From NCBI GenBank assembly GCA_900142905.1, contig FSRV01000002.1:1984001-2048000 (forward strand): DNA of 64,000 nucleotides, in the 5' to 3' direction. The position numbers and the translations under genes are program-made. The stretch's first letter is position 1. Each line of letters starts with the position of its first letter. Of the stretch, positions 38,299 through 46,804 are shown one piece after another. The notes under the pieces were generated by a model that worked only from the letters and a program-made list of their open reading frames with translations, made no database searches and was not told the DNA's origin. The stretch comes from Burkholderia sp. GAS332. Its GTDB lineage: Bacteria; Pseudomonadota; Gammaproteobacteria; Burkholderiales; Burkholderiaceae.

Positions 38299-40500
38299 GT
38301 GGCAACTAAAGATAAAAACAACGGCAAGCCGGCAACATCGAGAATCCGCGGCCAGGACGAACCGAATTCACCTAAACGCAGAGCGTTTATCGTGCTCGCA
38401 GGAACCTCCGCAGGCGCAACGCTGCTAGGCGGACTGTCCGCCTGCGGCGGTAGCAGCACCTCGGTAGGCTCCCCAACGCAAGCGACTGCACCCACCACAC
38501 CGCCCGTGGCTGCGGACCCGATCTGGGGGCCGGCCGGCCAGGCAACGGCAATCATCAACAAGCTGGCCGGCATCACCACGTCGACGTTCCCGTCGGTTGA
38601 TTTTCAGGTGACGAGTTACGGCGCACGGACGCTGCTGACGTCCGCCTTGATCCAGGCAAGCGCGTGGCCCGGTGGCGCAATTCCATGGGTGACGGGCTCG
38701 CAGGCCGCCGCGTCGCCGCAAAGCCCCGGCTCGAACGTGATGGTGCCGTGGGATATGACGGACACAACGTACGATTCATGCTCCGCGTTCAATGCCGCGA
38801 TTCAGGCCGCGCACGCGGCGGGCGGCGGGCGCGTGGTGGTTCCGGCCGGCAATTGGTATTGCGGCGGCCCGATCGTGCTCCTGAGCAACGTGAATTTCCA
38901 TTTGACGTCCGGTTGCACGATCTATTTCAGCCCGAACCCGACTGACTACGCCAAGAGTGGTCCGTACCCGACGGCGAACGGCAATCTGTTCTGGTCGCGC
39001 TGGCAGGCAAACGACTGTCTGAACTTCGGCGCACCGATCTATGCGTACCAGCAAACCAACATCGCGCTAACCGCCGACGACAACACCTGCGTATTGAACG
39101 GTCAGGCGATGACGCCGATGCAGTTGAGCACGCAACCGCCGACGTCGTGCTGGTGGACGTTCAAGGGCACGAGCGGCGAGTACGGTTACGTCAAACCGGC
39201 TACGGGTGGCGCGCCGGTTTCGCAGGCTGACGCCAACACGGGCGCCACCGCCTACTCGGCCAACGGCGCCTCTTACGCGGGCAACACCGCCTTGACCAGT
39301 CTGTCCGCCGCCCAGATCACCAATCCGCAAGCCAACGTGTCGTTCACGAACCAGGATGGGACCACGACGACGCTGCTGAAACTGCTCACGGCTTCGGGCT
39401 GGAATCAGGATCAGAACTATCTGCCCGCGCTGTCGGAACTCGGCGTGCCGGTGCTGCAGCGTGTCTTCGGCATGGGCCACTTTCTGCGGCCGTGCATGGT
39501 CGAGTTCATCGGCTGCACCAACGTGCTGCTGCAGAACTACCACACGCAGAACACGCCGTTCTGGCAGCATCACCCGACCGATTGCACGAACGTGGTGATC
39601 GACGGCGTGTTCGCGGACAGCATCGGCCCGAACAACGACGGCTTCGACCCGGATGCGTGTAACTACGTGCTGGTGCAGAACGTTCAGTTCAATACCGGCG
39701 ACGACTGCATCGCCATCAAGTCGGGCAAGTGTCTCGACACACAGTACGGCCCGATGCAGAACATCGTGGTCCAGAACTGCACGATGCAGAGCGGCCACGG
39801 CGGGCTCACGATCGGCAGTGAAATGAGCGCGGGCGTGGAAAACGTCTACGCCCGCAATCTGACGATGCAGAACGCGAATTGGGCGACCAATCCGCTGAAC
39901 ATCGCGCTGCGCTTCAAGACCAACATGAACCGCGGCGGGTTCATCAACAACGTGTGGATCAATGGCGTGACGCTGCCCAACGGCGTGAACCTGACGGGCA
40001 AATACGGCGGCGGCGCGCTGGGCTCGAGCGTTCCGGGTTCGGTCCCCGGCACGGGCACGGTCGGTCTCGCGGCTAACCCTTCTACCGGCCAGGGCGGCCT
40101 GATCACGTTCGACTGCGATTACAGCCCCTCGGGCGATGCGGTGCGCTGGAACCCGGCGACGATCAACAACGTCAACATCACGAACGTAAACGCGACCAAC
40201 ACGTCCGGTGCGGTGAGCTATACGCTGACGTCGGGCTTCTCCGCGACGTCGGGTTCGTGCTTCCAGGCGATCGTTGCCCAGGGTCCGGTGGCTGCGGACT
40301 ACAACGGTCCGCTGCCTGTCCCGACGGTGCAGCCGATTACCGGCGTGACGATCTCGAACTGCAACCTGGGCACGCCGATCTGCACGGGACCGGCAACGAC
40401 GACCACGCCTGGCCCAGTCTTCGTGAACAACGTGAAATCCATCACGCTCAGCAACGTGGTGATTGGTGGCGTCACGTATAACAGCGCGCTGGTAGGCTGA
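38299..40500 (+). CDS. Glycoside hydrolase family 28 polygalacturonase, predicted Tat-exported lipoprotein
   Basis: A 733-residue parallel-beta-helix enzyme starting at GTG with SD AAGGAGA. Catalytic motifs are in order: NND at 445-447, TGDD with Asp468-Asp469, GHG at 499-501 and RFK at 538-540, the four GH28 signatures. The N-terminus has RR at 27-28 followed by AFIVLAG and a lipobox ending LSAC49, so Tat export and lipid anchoring are likely. A 200-residue N-terminal segment and a Gly/Thr-rich C-terminal part add length beyond typical 350-450 GH28 proteins. It would cut homogalacturonan to supply galacturonate. It has a terminator after it. Confidence 0.9.
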   Translation: MATKDKNNGKPATSRIRGQDEPNSPKRRAFIVLAGTSAGATLLGGLSACGGSSTSVGSPTQATAPTTPPVAADPIWGPAGQATAIINKLAGITTSTFPSVDFQVTSYGARTLLTSALIQASAWPGGAIPWVTGSQAAASPQSPGSNVMVPWDMTDTTYDSCSAFNAAIQAAHAAGGGRVVVPAGNWYCGGPIVLLSNVNFHLTSGCTIYFSPNPTDYAKSGPYPTANGNLFWSRWQANDCLNFGAPIYAYQQTNIALTADDNTCVLNGQAMTPMQLSTQPPTSCWWTFKGTSGEYGYVKPATGGAPVSQADANTGATAYSANGASYAGNTALTSLSAAQITNPQANVSFTNQDGTTTTLLKLLTASGWNQDQNYLPALSELGVPVLQRVFGMGHFLRPCMVEFIGCTNVLLQNYHTQNTPFWQHHPTDCTNVVIDGVFADSIGPNNDGFDPDACNYVLVQNVQFNTGDDCIAIKSGKCLDTQYGPMQNIVVQNCTMQSGHGGLTIGSEMSAGVENVYARNLTMQNANWATNPLNIALRFKTNMNRGGFINNVWINGVTLPNGVNLTGKYGGGALGSSVPGSVPGTGTVGLAANPSTGQGGLITFDCDYSPSGDAVRWNPATINNVNITNVNATNTSGAVSYTLTSGFSATSGSCFQAIVAQGPVAADYNGPLPVPTVQPITGVTISNCNLGTPICTGPATTTTPGPVFVNNVKSITLSNVVIGGVTYNSALVG

Positions 40501-40607
40501 CGGACACGCGGTCTCCGGCGTGCACGATGCCGGAGAACGCGCGTGATCGATCATCGGCTCGGCGACTTGCAACACGACGGACGTCGATCAGTGTTTAGCG
40601 GGATGGC

Positions 40608-40645
40608 AAAAAAATGGCGGCGCCCTCGGGCGCCGCCATTTTTTA
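40608..40645. terminator. Bidirectional terminator between the GH28 gene and the MFS gene
   Basis: ATGGCGGCGCCC (40614-40625) pairs perfectly with GGGCGCCGCCAT (40628-40639) around a 2-nt loop, with A and T runs flanking. It separates convergent genes. Confidence 0.92.
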
Positions 40646-40688
40646 TTACCCGCCGCGATTCGCGACCAGGCCTAATCCCTAACGTTAC

Positions 40689-41981
40689 TCACTTGACCCC
40701 GGCACTCGCCGCCACCCAGCGCGGATCAGGCACCTTGTCATTGCTTCGGGCCAGCAGGCACACCACACCGGCCGCAATGATGTCGAACACTGCCAGCACC
40801 ACAAACAACGGGCTGTAGCCGATCTGCGTGACCAACACACCGAACAGCGCCGTGAACGCCGCTGCGCCCAGGTAGCCCGCCATGCCGCCCATGCCTGTGG
40901 CGGTGGCGACTTCGTTCTTGCCGAACATGTCGGACGTGATTGCATACAGCGCACCCGACAGGGTCTGGTGGGCAAAGCCGCCGACGCACAGCAGCGCAAC
41001 GGCCGCGTAAGGACTCGCCACCAGCCCGACGCAGGCCGGCCCGATCATGCAAAGCGCGCCGACGACGAAAACCATCTTGCGCGACGTGAACAGCGAAACC
41101 TTCGCGTACTTATGAAACAGCGGGCTGAGGTAGCCGCCGAGCACGCAGCCGATATCCGCAGCCAGAAAAGGCATCCACGCGTACAGCGCGACTTCCTTCA
41201 GGTTCATGTGGCGCTCAGTCATCATGTACAGCGGGATCCAGGCGTTGAAGGTCTGCCAGGCCGGCTCGGAAAGAATCCGCGGAATGCCGATTGCCCAGAA
41301 ATCGCGGCTGCCGAGCATGGCAATCCAGTTGCGTTTGACCGCGCCGGCTTCGCTGTGCTTCGCCTCCTGCCCGCTGAGGATGTAATCGCGCTCAGCGTCG
41401 CTCAACAGCTTCTGTTTCTGCGGGTGCTTGTACAGCAGCATCCACAGCACGCTCCAGACAATCCCCGCCACGCCGACGATCAGGAAAGCCCATTGCCATT
41501 GACCGTGCAACAACGCCCAAACGACCAGCGGCGGCGCCAGCAGCGCGCCCACGGACGAGCCGATATTGAACCAGCCGATCGCAACGGAACGCTCCTTGGC
41601 CGGGAACCACTCGCTTGTCGCCTTGACGCCGGCCGGGATGCCTGCCGCTTCAGCAATACCGAGTATGCCGCGGAAGAACGCCAGGCTGCGCCAGCCCGTC
41701 GACCATGCCGCCGCGGCACAGGCCAGCGACCAGGCTAGCGCGAACGCCGCAAAGCCGAGCTTGGTGCCGACGGTGTCGAGCACGTAGCCCGCGACCGGTT
41801 GCATGAACGCGTAGCAAAGCTGCCACGCCACCACGACATGCGAATACTGCGCGGTCGTGATATTGAGGTCCTTCATCAGCGTCGGCGCCGCCACCGACAA
41901 CGTATTGCGCGCGAGGTAATTGATGATGAGCCCGGCCGCGACCAGACTGACCATCCACCAGCGGATGCCCTTGATTTTCAT
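40689..41981 (-). CDS. MFS transporter, hexuronate (ExuT) type
   Basis: A 430-residue 12-helix MFS protein of the anion:cation symporter family. INYLARNTLSVAAPTLMKDL in TM1 and FFRGILGIAEAAGIPAG in TM4 are features of the ExuT/GudP branch. It is followed downstream by the polygalacturonase gene in convergent order and preceded, 29 bp away on the same strand, by udh2, so it is the likely partner of uronate dehydrogenase and may import galacturonate. Confidence 0.88.
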   Translation of the reverse strand: MKIKGIRWWMVSLVAAGLIINYLARNTLSVAAPTLMKDLNITTAQYSHVVVAWQLCYAFMQPVAGYVLDTVGTKLGFAAFALAWSLACAAAAWSTGWRSLAFFRGILGIAEAAGIPAGVKATSEWFPAKERSVAIGWFNIGSSVGALLAPPLVVWALLHGQWQWAFLIVGVAGIVWSVLWMLLYKHPQKQKLLSDAERDYILSGQEAKHSEAGAVKRNWIAMLGSRDFWAIGIPRILSEPAWQTFNAWIPLYMMTERHMNLKEVALYAWMPFLAADIGCVLGGYLSPLFHKYAKVSLFTSRKMVFVVGALCMIGPACVGLVASPYAAVALLCVGGFAHQTLSGALYAITSDMFGKNEVATATGMGGMAGYLGAAAFTALFGVLVTQIGYSPLFVVLAVFDIIAAGVVCLLARSNDKVPDPRWVAASAGVK

Positions 41982-42010
41982 GACTGTGTCTCCTTCTACT
42001 CTTTAACCAA

Positions 42011-42838
42011 TCAGGACGGCCGGCTCGCGCTGTCGTTGCTCACATTTTCGTCGCGCGAGTAATCGATGCCGACAAAGCTGCCGCCCTGGTAACGCTGACC
42101 CAATGCATCGAGCGGATTCGGCCGAGGCAGGATTTCCTCGGCGTACGCCTCGGCGTCCTGGGTCGGCTGATAACCGAGGCGCGCCGCGCCGCTGTTGTCC
42201 CACCAGCTCCGTTTGTTGGCCGACACGCCCCACACGGTGATGAAACCGACGTCCTCTGCCTCGACACAACGGTCGAGGAAATGCAGCAGGTCGCGATGAC
42301 CGAACCAGGTGCTCAAGTGCCTCTGCTCGGTCGGCCGCTCAAGACAGCTGCCGATGCGCACGCAAATACTCTCGATGCCGTGCTTGTCCCAATACATGCG
42401 CGCCAGCGCTTCGCCCCACACCTTGCTCAGGCCGTAGAAGCCGTCCGGGCGCAGCGCGCAATCGAGATCGAGATGGTCGGTGACCGGATACATGCCAATC
42501 GCATGGTTGGAACTGGCAAACACCACACGCCTGACGCCTTGGCGGCGCGCGCCTTCGTACACCTCGACCAGCGCGCGCAGGTTGTTGTCGATGATTTCCG
42601 GCAGCGGGCGTTCCACGCTTGTGCCAGCGAAGTGGATCAACACGTCTACGCCTTCCAGCAAACGATCGACGACGGCGGGATCGCGCAGGTCGCCGTGCAT
42701 CACGTCCTCGCCTTCCACCAGCGGAACCAGAGCCCTGGAACCCGCGGCCGAACGCAAGGGAATGCCGCGCGCGATCAACGCCGCACGGACTACCGAGCCG
42801 AGCTGTCCGCCGGCCCCACTCAGGGCAATCTTCTTCAT
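42011..42838 (-). CDS. Uronate dehydrogenase-like NAD-dependent epimerase/dehydratase family protein (copy 2)
   Basis: A 275-residue extended SDR related to copy 1, with GAGGQLG near residue 10, YGLSK (GFYGLSKVWGEA) and FASSNHAIG. The two share conserved segments such as LLEGVDVLIHFAG and VCVRIGS-type sequences, but differ in the C-terminal third. It is paired with an ExuT-type carrier and has operator-like sites upstream. It may be a second uronate dehydrogenase of different specificity, or an isomer-specific enzyme. Confidence 0.82.
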   Translation of the reverse strand: MKKIALSGAGGQLGSVVRAALIARGIPLRSAAGSRALVPLVEGEDVMHGDLRDPAVVDRLLEGVDVLIHFAGTSVERPLPEIIDNNLRALVEVYEGARRQGVRRVVFASSNHAIGMYPVTDHLDLDCALRPDGFYGLSKVWGEALARMYWDKHGIESICVRIGSCLERPTEQRHLSTWFGHRDLLHFLDRCVEAEDVGFITVWGVSANKRSWWDNSGAARLGYQPTQDAEAYAEEILPRPNPLDALGQRYQGGSFVGIDYSRDENVSNDSASRPS

Positions 42839-42926
42839 AAGGTTCCTTTACAGCGCTGCGCGCGATTGAGCCGGAGGACGGCAAGCGATCGAGCCGTGGC
42901 GGCATCGAGTCGAGAACGGCCCGTAG

Positions 42927-42937
42927 TTGTACGATAA
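42927..42937. promoter_or_regulatory. FadR/GntR-type operator TTGTACGATAA (udh2)
   Basis: Fits TNGTNNNACNA with one mismatch and shares the TTGTACGA core of the kdgD site. It lies 89 bp upstream of the udh2 start. Confidence 0.5.
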
Positions 42938-43054
42938 CGTACTATCTGCGATCTCAAGGTCAATTTCAACCAGGCACTTACCCGTAGTGGCTTGCGATGA
43001 GCGGCAATTTGTCGTTAATAAACAAACATATACGTCCGCTCTATTTATATGACG

Positions 43055-43065
43055 TCGTATAACAT
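43055..43065. promoter_or_regulatory. Weaker FadR/GntR-type site TCGTATAACAT
   Basis: Matches TNGTNNNACNA except at the last base. It starts 128 bp from the other site and sits in an AT-rich stretch. Confidence 0.35.
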
Positions 43066-43256
43066 TAGACGTAAATTAACGCTGAGTCATACGCCATCCA
43101 GCGCACACGCCCGGTTGGCTCGAGGGGCACCGGCGTTCGAGCGCGTGTTGTCGGACGCGCGTAGACTTGACGCGCCATGCACGCGATCGAACTGCGGCGC
43201 GCCCGCAGCGACGTCGCCCCAATCACCACGATTTATCTTCAGCTCAGCGGCTTCCC

Positions 43257-43796
43257 ATGTCAGACACCAACCGTTCCGTGCTTTCCGTCGCCGTGCCGGC
43301 CGAATCCGGCGTAGCCCGCCTGTACGATGCCCCGGACCTCGCGGACGCGTACGCCGTCCGCTTGCCGGACGAGGCCATTGCCGATCCGGAATTACTCGCG
43401 CGTTTTCTGTTCGCACACCAGCCGGGATGGGTTGCGAAACTGTTGAGCCTGCGTGATGCGCTGGTCGCCCGCTTCGGACTCAAGACGGCGAAGCAGTTGC
43501 GCGCGGAAGGTTCGCACGGCGCCAGGGAACGGCTCGACATCTTCAGAATCTACACGCGCAGCGCGCGCGAGATCATCCTCGGCGAGAACGACAGCCATCT
43601 CGACTTCCGGCTTTCGGTATTGCAGCAAACGCGCGATACGCACGAGGGCAGCGCGCGCTATTTGATCCTGTCCACCGTCGTGCACTGCCACAATGGACTC
43701 GGTCGCTTCTATATCCTCGCCATCGCACCGTTCCACCGGCTGGTGGTTCGCTCATCATTGCGCCGGGCGGCCCGCATCGGCTGGCCGACGGCCTGA
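43257..43796 (+). CDS. DUF2867-domain protein
   Basis: A 179-residue soluble protein of the DUF2867 family. Landmarks are [20 protein letters not shown] near the start, [20 protein letters not shown] in the middle and a C-terminal [15 protein letters not shown]. The family has no proven function; a ligand-binding fold like START/SRPBCC proteins is possible. ATG 43257 follows no strong SD. It is transcribed away from the galacturonate island and is convergent with the hydrolase gene. Confidence 0.72.
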   Translation: MSDTNRSVLSVAVPAESGVARLYDAPDLADAYAVRLPDEAIADPELLARFLFAHQPGWVAKLLSLRDALVARFGLKTAKQLRAEGSHGARERLDIFRIYTRSAREIILGENDSHLDFRLSVLQQTRDTHEGSARYLILSTVVHCHNGLGRFYILAIAPFHRLVVRSSLRRAARIGWPTA

Positions 43797-43879
43797 CCGG
43801 CGCCATCATAGGCAGGCGGGTGCGGCTGGCGCAAAGCAATCGCCGCACGCCGCCGCACTCGCCACGCCACGCCAGCGTA

Positions 43880-44701
43880 TTACGCGCTGATAAATTCCAG
43901 CAGATCGGCGTTCACCTTGTCCGCCTCGACGGTGCACATGCCGTGCTGCCCGCCCGGGTAGACCTTGAGCGTGGCGTTCTTCACGATCTTCGCCGTCTTG
44001 CGGCCTGCCGCGCCGATCGGCACGATCTGGTCGTCGTCGCCATGCAGGACCAGCGTCGGCACGTCGATCTTCTTCAGATCTTCCGTGTAGTCGACTTCGG
44101 AGAACTGCTTGATGCAGTCGTACAGCCCCTTGATCGAGCCAACCATGCCTTGGGCCCAGAACGAATCGATCACGCCTTGCGACACCTTCGCGTTCGGACG
44201 GTTGTAGCCGTAAAACGGCAGCGCCAGATCCTTGAAAAACTGCGAACGATCGTCGACCACGCCCTTGCGGATGCCGTCGAACACATCGATCGGCGTGCCT
44301 TCGGGGTTGCCCTCGGTCTTGAGCATCAGCGGCGGCACTGCGCCGATCAGCACCGCCTTCGCCACGCGATTCGTACCGTGCCGGCCGATGTAGTGCGCGA
44401 CCTCGCCGCCGCCGGTCGAATGGCCGACCATCGTGGCGTCCTGCAGGTCGAGGTGCTCGATCAGCGCGGCGAGATCGTCGGCATAAGTATCCATGTCGTT
44501 GCCGTCCCACGTCTGCGCCGAACGGCCATGACCGCGCCGGTCATGCGCGATCACGCGAAACCCTTTGCTGCCGAGGAACAGCATCTGCGCGTCCCAGGCG
44601 TCCGCGGACAACGGCCAACCGTGCGAGAAGACAACCGGGCGGCCTTTGCCCCAGTCCTTGTAGAAGATGTCCGTACCGTCTTTCGTGGTGATCGTGCTCA
44701 T
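43880..44701 (-). CDS. Non-heme chloroperoxidase/arylesterase-like alpha/beta hydrolase
   Basis: A 273-residue alpha/beta hydrolase of the cofactor-free haloperoxidase group. The nucleophile Ser95 is in GHSTGGGE, the oxyanion HGWP at 27-30, the acid is probably in [10 protein letters not shown] and the His in GGQHGM. SD AGGAG lies before ATG 44701. Such enzymes are mainly esterases or perhydrolases in the cell; halogenation is a side reaction with peracids. A 19-bp palindrome lies 72 bp upstream. Confidence 0.87.
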   Translation of the reverse strand: MSTITTKDGTDIFYKDWGKGRPVVFSHGWPLSADAWDAQMLFLGSKGFRVIAHDRRGHGRSAQTWDGNDMDTYADDLAALIEHLDLQDATMVGHSTGGGEVAHYIGRHGTNRVAKAVLIGAVPPLMLKTEGNPEGTPIDVFDGIRKGVVDDRSQFFKDLALPFYGYNRPNAKVSQGVIDSFWAQGMVGSIKGLYDCIKQFSEVDYTEDLKKIDVPTLVLHGDDDQIVPIGAAGRKTAKIVKNATLKVYPGGQHGMCTVEADKVNADLLEFISA

Positions 44702-44772
44702 CTGCTGACTCCTTCTGGATGAAGTCTGCCGTTGCCGGCAGGTGGATGAAGCATGCCTCTCAAACCATTCGA

Positions 44773-44791
44773 ACGGCACGATCCGTGCCGT
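44773..44791. promoter_or_regulatory. Palindrome ACGGCACG-ATC-CGTGCCGT upstream of the hydrolase
   Basis: Two perfect 8-bp arms flank a 3-bp centre, 72 bp before the hydrolase start codon on its transcribed side. It could be a repressor operator; no regulator gene is adjacent. Confidence 0.5.
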
Positions 44792-45076
44792 CCGACGAAA
44801 ACCGTTAACAGCGAACGCAGGACGAACTCGACGCGCATAGGGACGGAGCATGGGAGAAAAACGACCGGCGATACACGGCAGGGATGCTCACCCAAGCATG
44901 GCACGGCCTGCAACACACTTTGATGACGGACCCACGAAGAACCGAATCGGCTCACGCGGTACTCGAAATAATCAGTAGGAATGAAACAGCGAATGGCGAT
45001 GTAGCGTTCATCCATGTCGAGCATGCGGTGACGCTGGAGGAGCCGCCGCTTAGCAGCTTGCATGGTAGAAGCAAAC

Positions 45077-45102
45077 TAGCCTGATGGCTAGCCGACAGGC
45101 TA
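45077..45102. repeat. 26-bp near-perfect palindrome
   Basis: TAGCCTG and CAGGCTA (outer arms) flank a central GGCTAGCC palindrome; only four of 26 bases break the symmetry. It lies in gene-poor DNA. It may be an operator, a recombination or attachment site, or a remnant of a mobile element. Confidence 0.55.
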
Positions 45103-45392
45103 ATAGAAAGTCGGCACGAACGGAGCTATTGTCGGTTGATGACGAGCGGACCTTGATCCGTTACTTCCATTCAGCCCACCCATGCCAAAGGAGACCTTCA
45201 CCGTGCCGCGCCCGATATCGCGTTCCGCACGACTCAATCCAGCCGAACAGCTAGTTGCGCCAACGCCGTCGTAACCGCTCATCGCGGTCCTGCTTTCGCC
45301 CTCTTTCCATCGTTCGATTCCGTGCCGGGCAATGCCTTCGTCATTTGCTGAATCACAGCAGCAAACGGGAAGGTCGCCTGCTTGCGCGCAAG

Positions 45393-45406
45393 TAACATAT
45401 TTGTTA
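45393..45406. promoter_or_regulatory. HigBA operator-like inverted repeat
   Basis: TAACA-TATT-TGTTA lies 13 bp before the toxin start codon. It is the kind of short dyad bound by HigA-type antitoxins to repress their own operon. Confidence 0.55.
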
Positions 45407-45418
45407 TCATGAATTCCA

Positions 45419-45751
45419 ATGGCATTTACGATCGACTTCTACAACGAAAAGGTCAAAGTGAACGTTGCCTCCTTGCCGAAAACACTGCTCGCACGCTTCA
45501 TCGCGCTGGCCGATCGCATGGAGGAATACGGCCCGAACCTCGGCGAGCCGCATACCGCGTCAATGGGTGGTGGCTTATTCGAGATGCGCCTGAAAGGCGC
45601 GGAGGGTATCGCCAGAGTGTTCTACTGCTCGATCGTGGAACGAAAAATCGTCATGCTTCACAGCTTCGTGAAGAAGTCGCAACCCACGCCGCGTAACGAA
45701 CTGGACGTGGCGCGCAAAAGACTGCTGGAGATCAGAAATGGCAACCTATAA
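45419..45751 (+). CDS. HigB/RelE-like toxin, phage Gp49-type
   Basis: A 110-residue RelE-fold toxin of the Gp49/HigB type. The pattern LPKTLLARFIALADRMEEYG, GLFEMRLKGAEGIARVFYC and LHSFVKKSQPTPRNELDVARKR is characteristic; the basic KKSQ.TP..E segment is near the active surface. It is placed before the antitoxin, the order typical of higBA, and overlaps the antitoxin gene by 14 bp. HigB cuts mRNA on the ribosome. Confidence 0.85.
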   Translation: MAFTIDFYNEKVKVNVASLPKTLLARFIALADRMEEYGPNLGEPHTASMGGGLFEMRLKGAEGIARVFYCSIVERKIVMLHSFVKKSQPTPRNELDVARKRLLEIRNGNL

Positions 45752-46025
45752 GGCAATGCGCGAACGGGCGCTCGCCGATCCCGAAGTACGCGCCGAATAC
45801 GAGCGGCTGAACCGCGAAGAATTCGCGCTGCTCGACCAGATGCTCGCCGCGCGCCGCGAAGCCGGCTTGACGCAGGCGCAAGTCGCCGAGCGCATGGGCA
45901 CGAAAGCGCCGGCCATCACCCGGCTGGAACGGGCACTGGCTTCGGGGCAGCACTCGCCTTCTATCGACACGTTGCGCAGATACGCGGCCGCGTGTGGCAA
46001 GCAACTGTTTATCTCGATCGCGTAG
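45738..46025 (+). CDS. HigA-type antitoxin, XRE-family
   Basis: A 95-residue protein with a Cro/C1-type helix-turn-helix in its C-terminal part (LTQAQVAERMGTKAPAITRLE) and an N-terminal helical segment (MATYKAMRERALADPEVRAEYERL) that would bind the toxin. It overlaps the toxin gene by 14 bp. It is expected to bind the TAACA-N4-TGTTA dyad and autorepress the pair. Confidence 0.87.
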   Translation: MATYKAMRERALADPEVRAEYERLNREEFALLDQMLAARREAGLTQAQVAERMGTKAPAITRLERALASGQHSPSIDTLRRYAAACGKQLFISIA

Positions 46026-46034
46026 CCGGCGTCG

Positions 46035-46787
46035 CTACTCCTGCGGCTCCTGCTGTTCTTGCGCTTCGATCGCCTGCTTCACGCGCATTAATTCGATGGC
46101 ATGCGCCTTCTGATCTTTCTGTATGCGCTCGGTCGGGCCCACGACTGAAAGACCATACAGGTCCCCGCCAATCGTCAAAGCGATCGCGATCGCCGACAAC
46201 TCCGGCGCGCTCTCGCCGAGATTGGCACACCAACCCTTAGCCTTTGCAGCCGCCGCTTGCGCGACGAGCGCGGGCAGGTCGGCAACGGTCGCCGTGGTGA
46301 AGCGTTCGAACGACAGCTGCGCGCCGAGTGACTGCTGTGCGGTGGCATCGAGCTCACCGAAAATCGCCTTGCCAATCGAGTTCGCGTGCAAGGGCCGCAA
46401 CTCGCCGGGCGCACGCGTGTAGCGAATCGCCTTGGTCGATTCAACCACATCGAGATACACCACGGCTGTGCCGTGAATCTTGCCGAGCACCGCGGTCTCG
46501 CCGCTCGCGTCGCGCAATTCGACGAGCCGCGGATGCACCATCTCGACGATCGGGTCGACCGCATCAATGGCGCTTGCGAGCAACTGCAAGCGTCGCGTCG
46601 GATAGTAGCCGCCGCGTTTTCTCACCTCGTACAGATAGCCGCGGCTCACCAGCGTGCGGGCAAGCGCGAGACAACTGGACACCGGCACGTTCAACAAACG
46701 CGCGAGTTCAGTGAGCGGCAGCGGCCGTTGCTCGGCGGCGAACAATTCGAACAGGTCTAACGTGCGTGCAACGAGTTTGACATCCAT
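46035..46787 (-). CDS. IclR-family transcriptional regulator
   Basis: A 250-residue IclR regulator: N-terminal winged helix (residues 1-60; PLPLTELARLLNVPVSSCLALA) and a C-terminal GAF-like effector domain (SGETAVLGKIHGTAVVYLDV, then IGKAIFGELD). A basic tail with a short Glu/Gln repeat ends it. It lies 17 bp after the acyl-CoA dehydrogenase gene on the same strand and is likely in the same operon, so it probably controls it. The start lacks a clear SD. Confidence 0.87.
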   Translation of the reverse strand: MDVKLVARTLDLFELFAAEQRPLPLTELARLLNVPVSSCLALARTLVSRGYLYEVRKRGGYYPTRRLQLLASAIDAVDPIVEMVHPRLVELRDASGETAVLGKIHGTAVVYLDVVESTKAIRYTRAPGELRPLHANSIGKAIFGELDATAQQSLGAQLSFERFTTATVADLPALVAQAAAAKAKGWCANLGESAPELSAIAIALTIGGDLYGLSVVGPTERIQKDQKAHAIELMRVKQAIEAQEQQEPQE

Positions 46788-46804
46788 GGCGGTGGGGTGA
46801 ACGC

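Larger units (their letters stand above)
42839..43256. other. 418-bp region upstream of udh2 with two operator-like sites
   Basis: The gap between udh2 (minus) and the DUF2867 gene (plus) contains TTGTACGATAA at 42927-42937 and TCGTATAACAT at 43055-43065. No gene is apparent. It is AT-richer than its surroundings at 43000-43080. Confidence 0.55.
44702..45418. other. 717-bp gene-poor region with two palindromes
   Basis: No gene with credible support is present. Short open frames lack an SD or family likeness. It contains the palindromes 44773-44791 and 45077-45102, and ends with the HigBA operator. Confidence 0.55.

Noticed and set aside
39067..40575. A 502-codon minus-strand frame over the GH28 gene
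   Set aside because: It is Arg/Val/His-rich shadow of the polygalacturonase, whose catalytic motifs are intact.
44698..45282. Short open frames in the 717-bp gap (for example 45100-45282 minus, 60 codons)
   Set aside because: They lack SD sequences, family likeness and a sensible position, and the palindromes explain the interest of the gap better.
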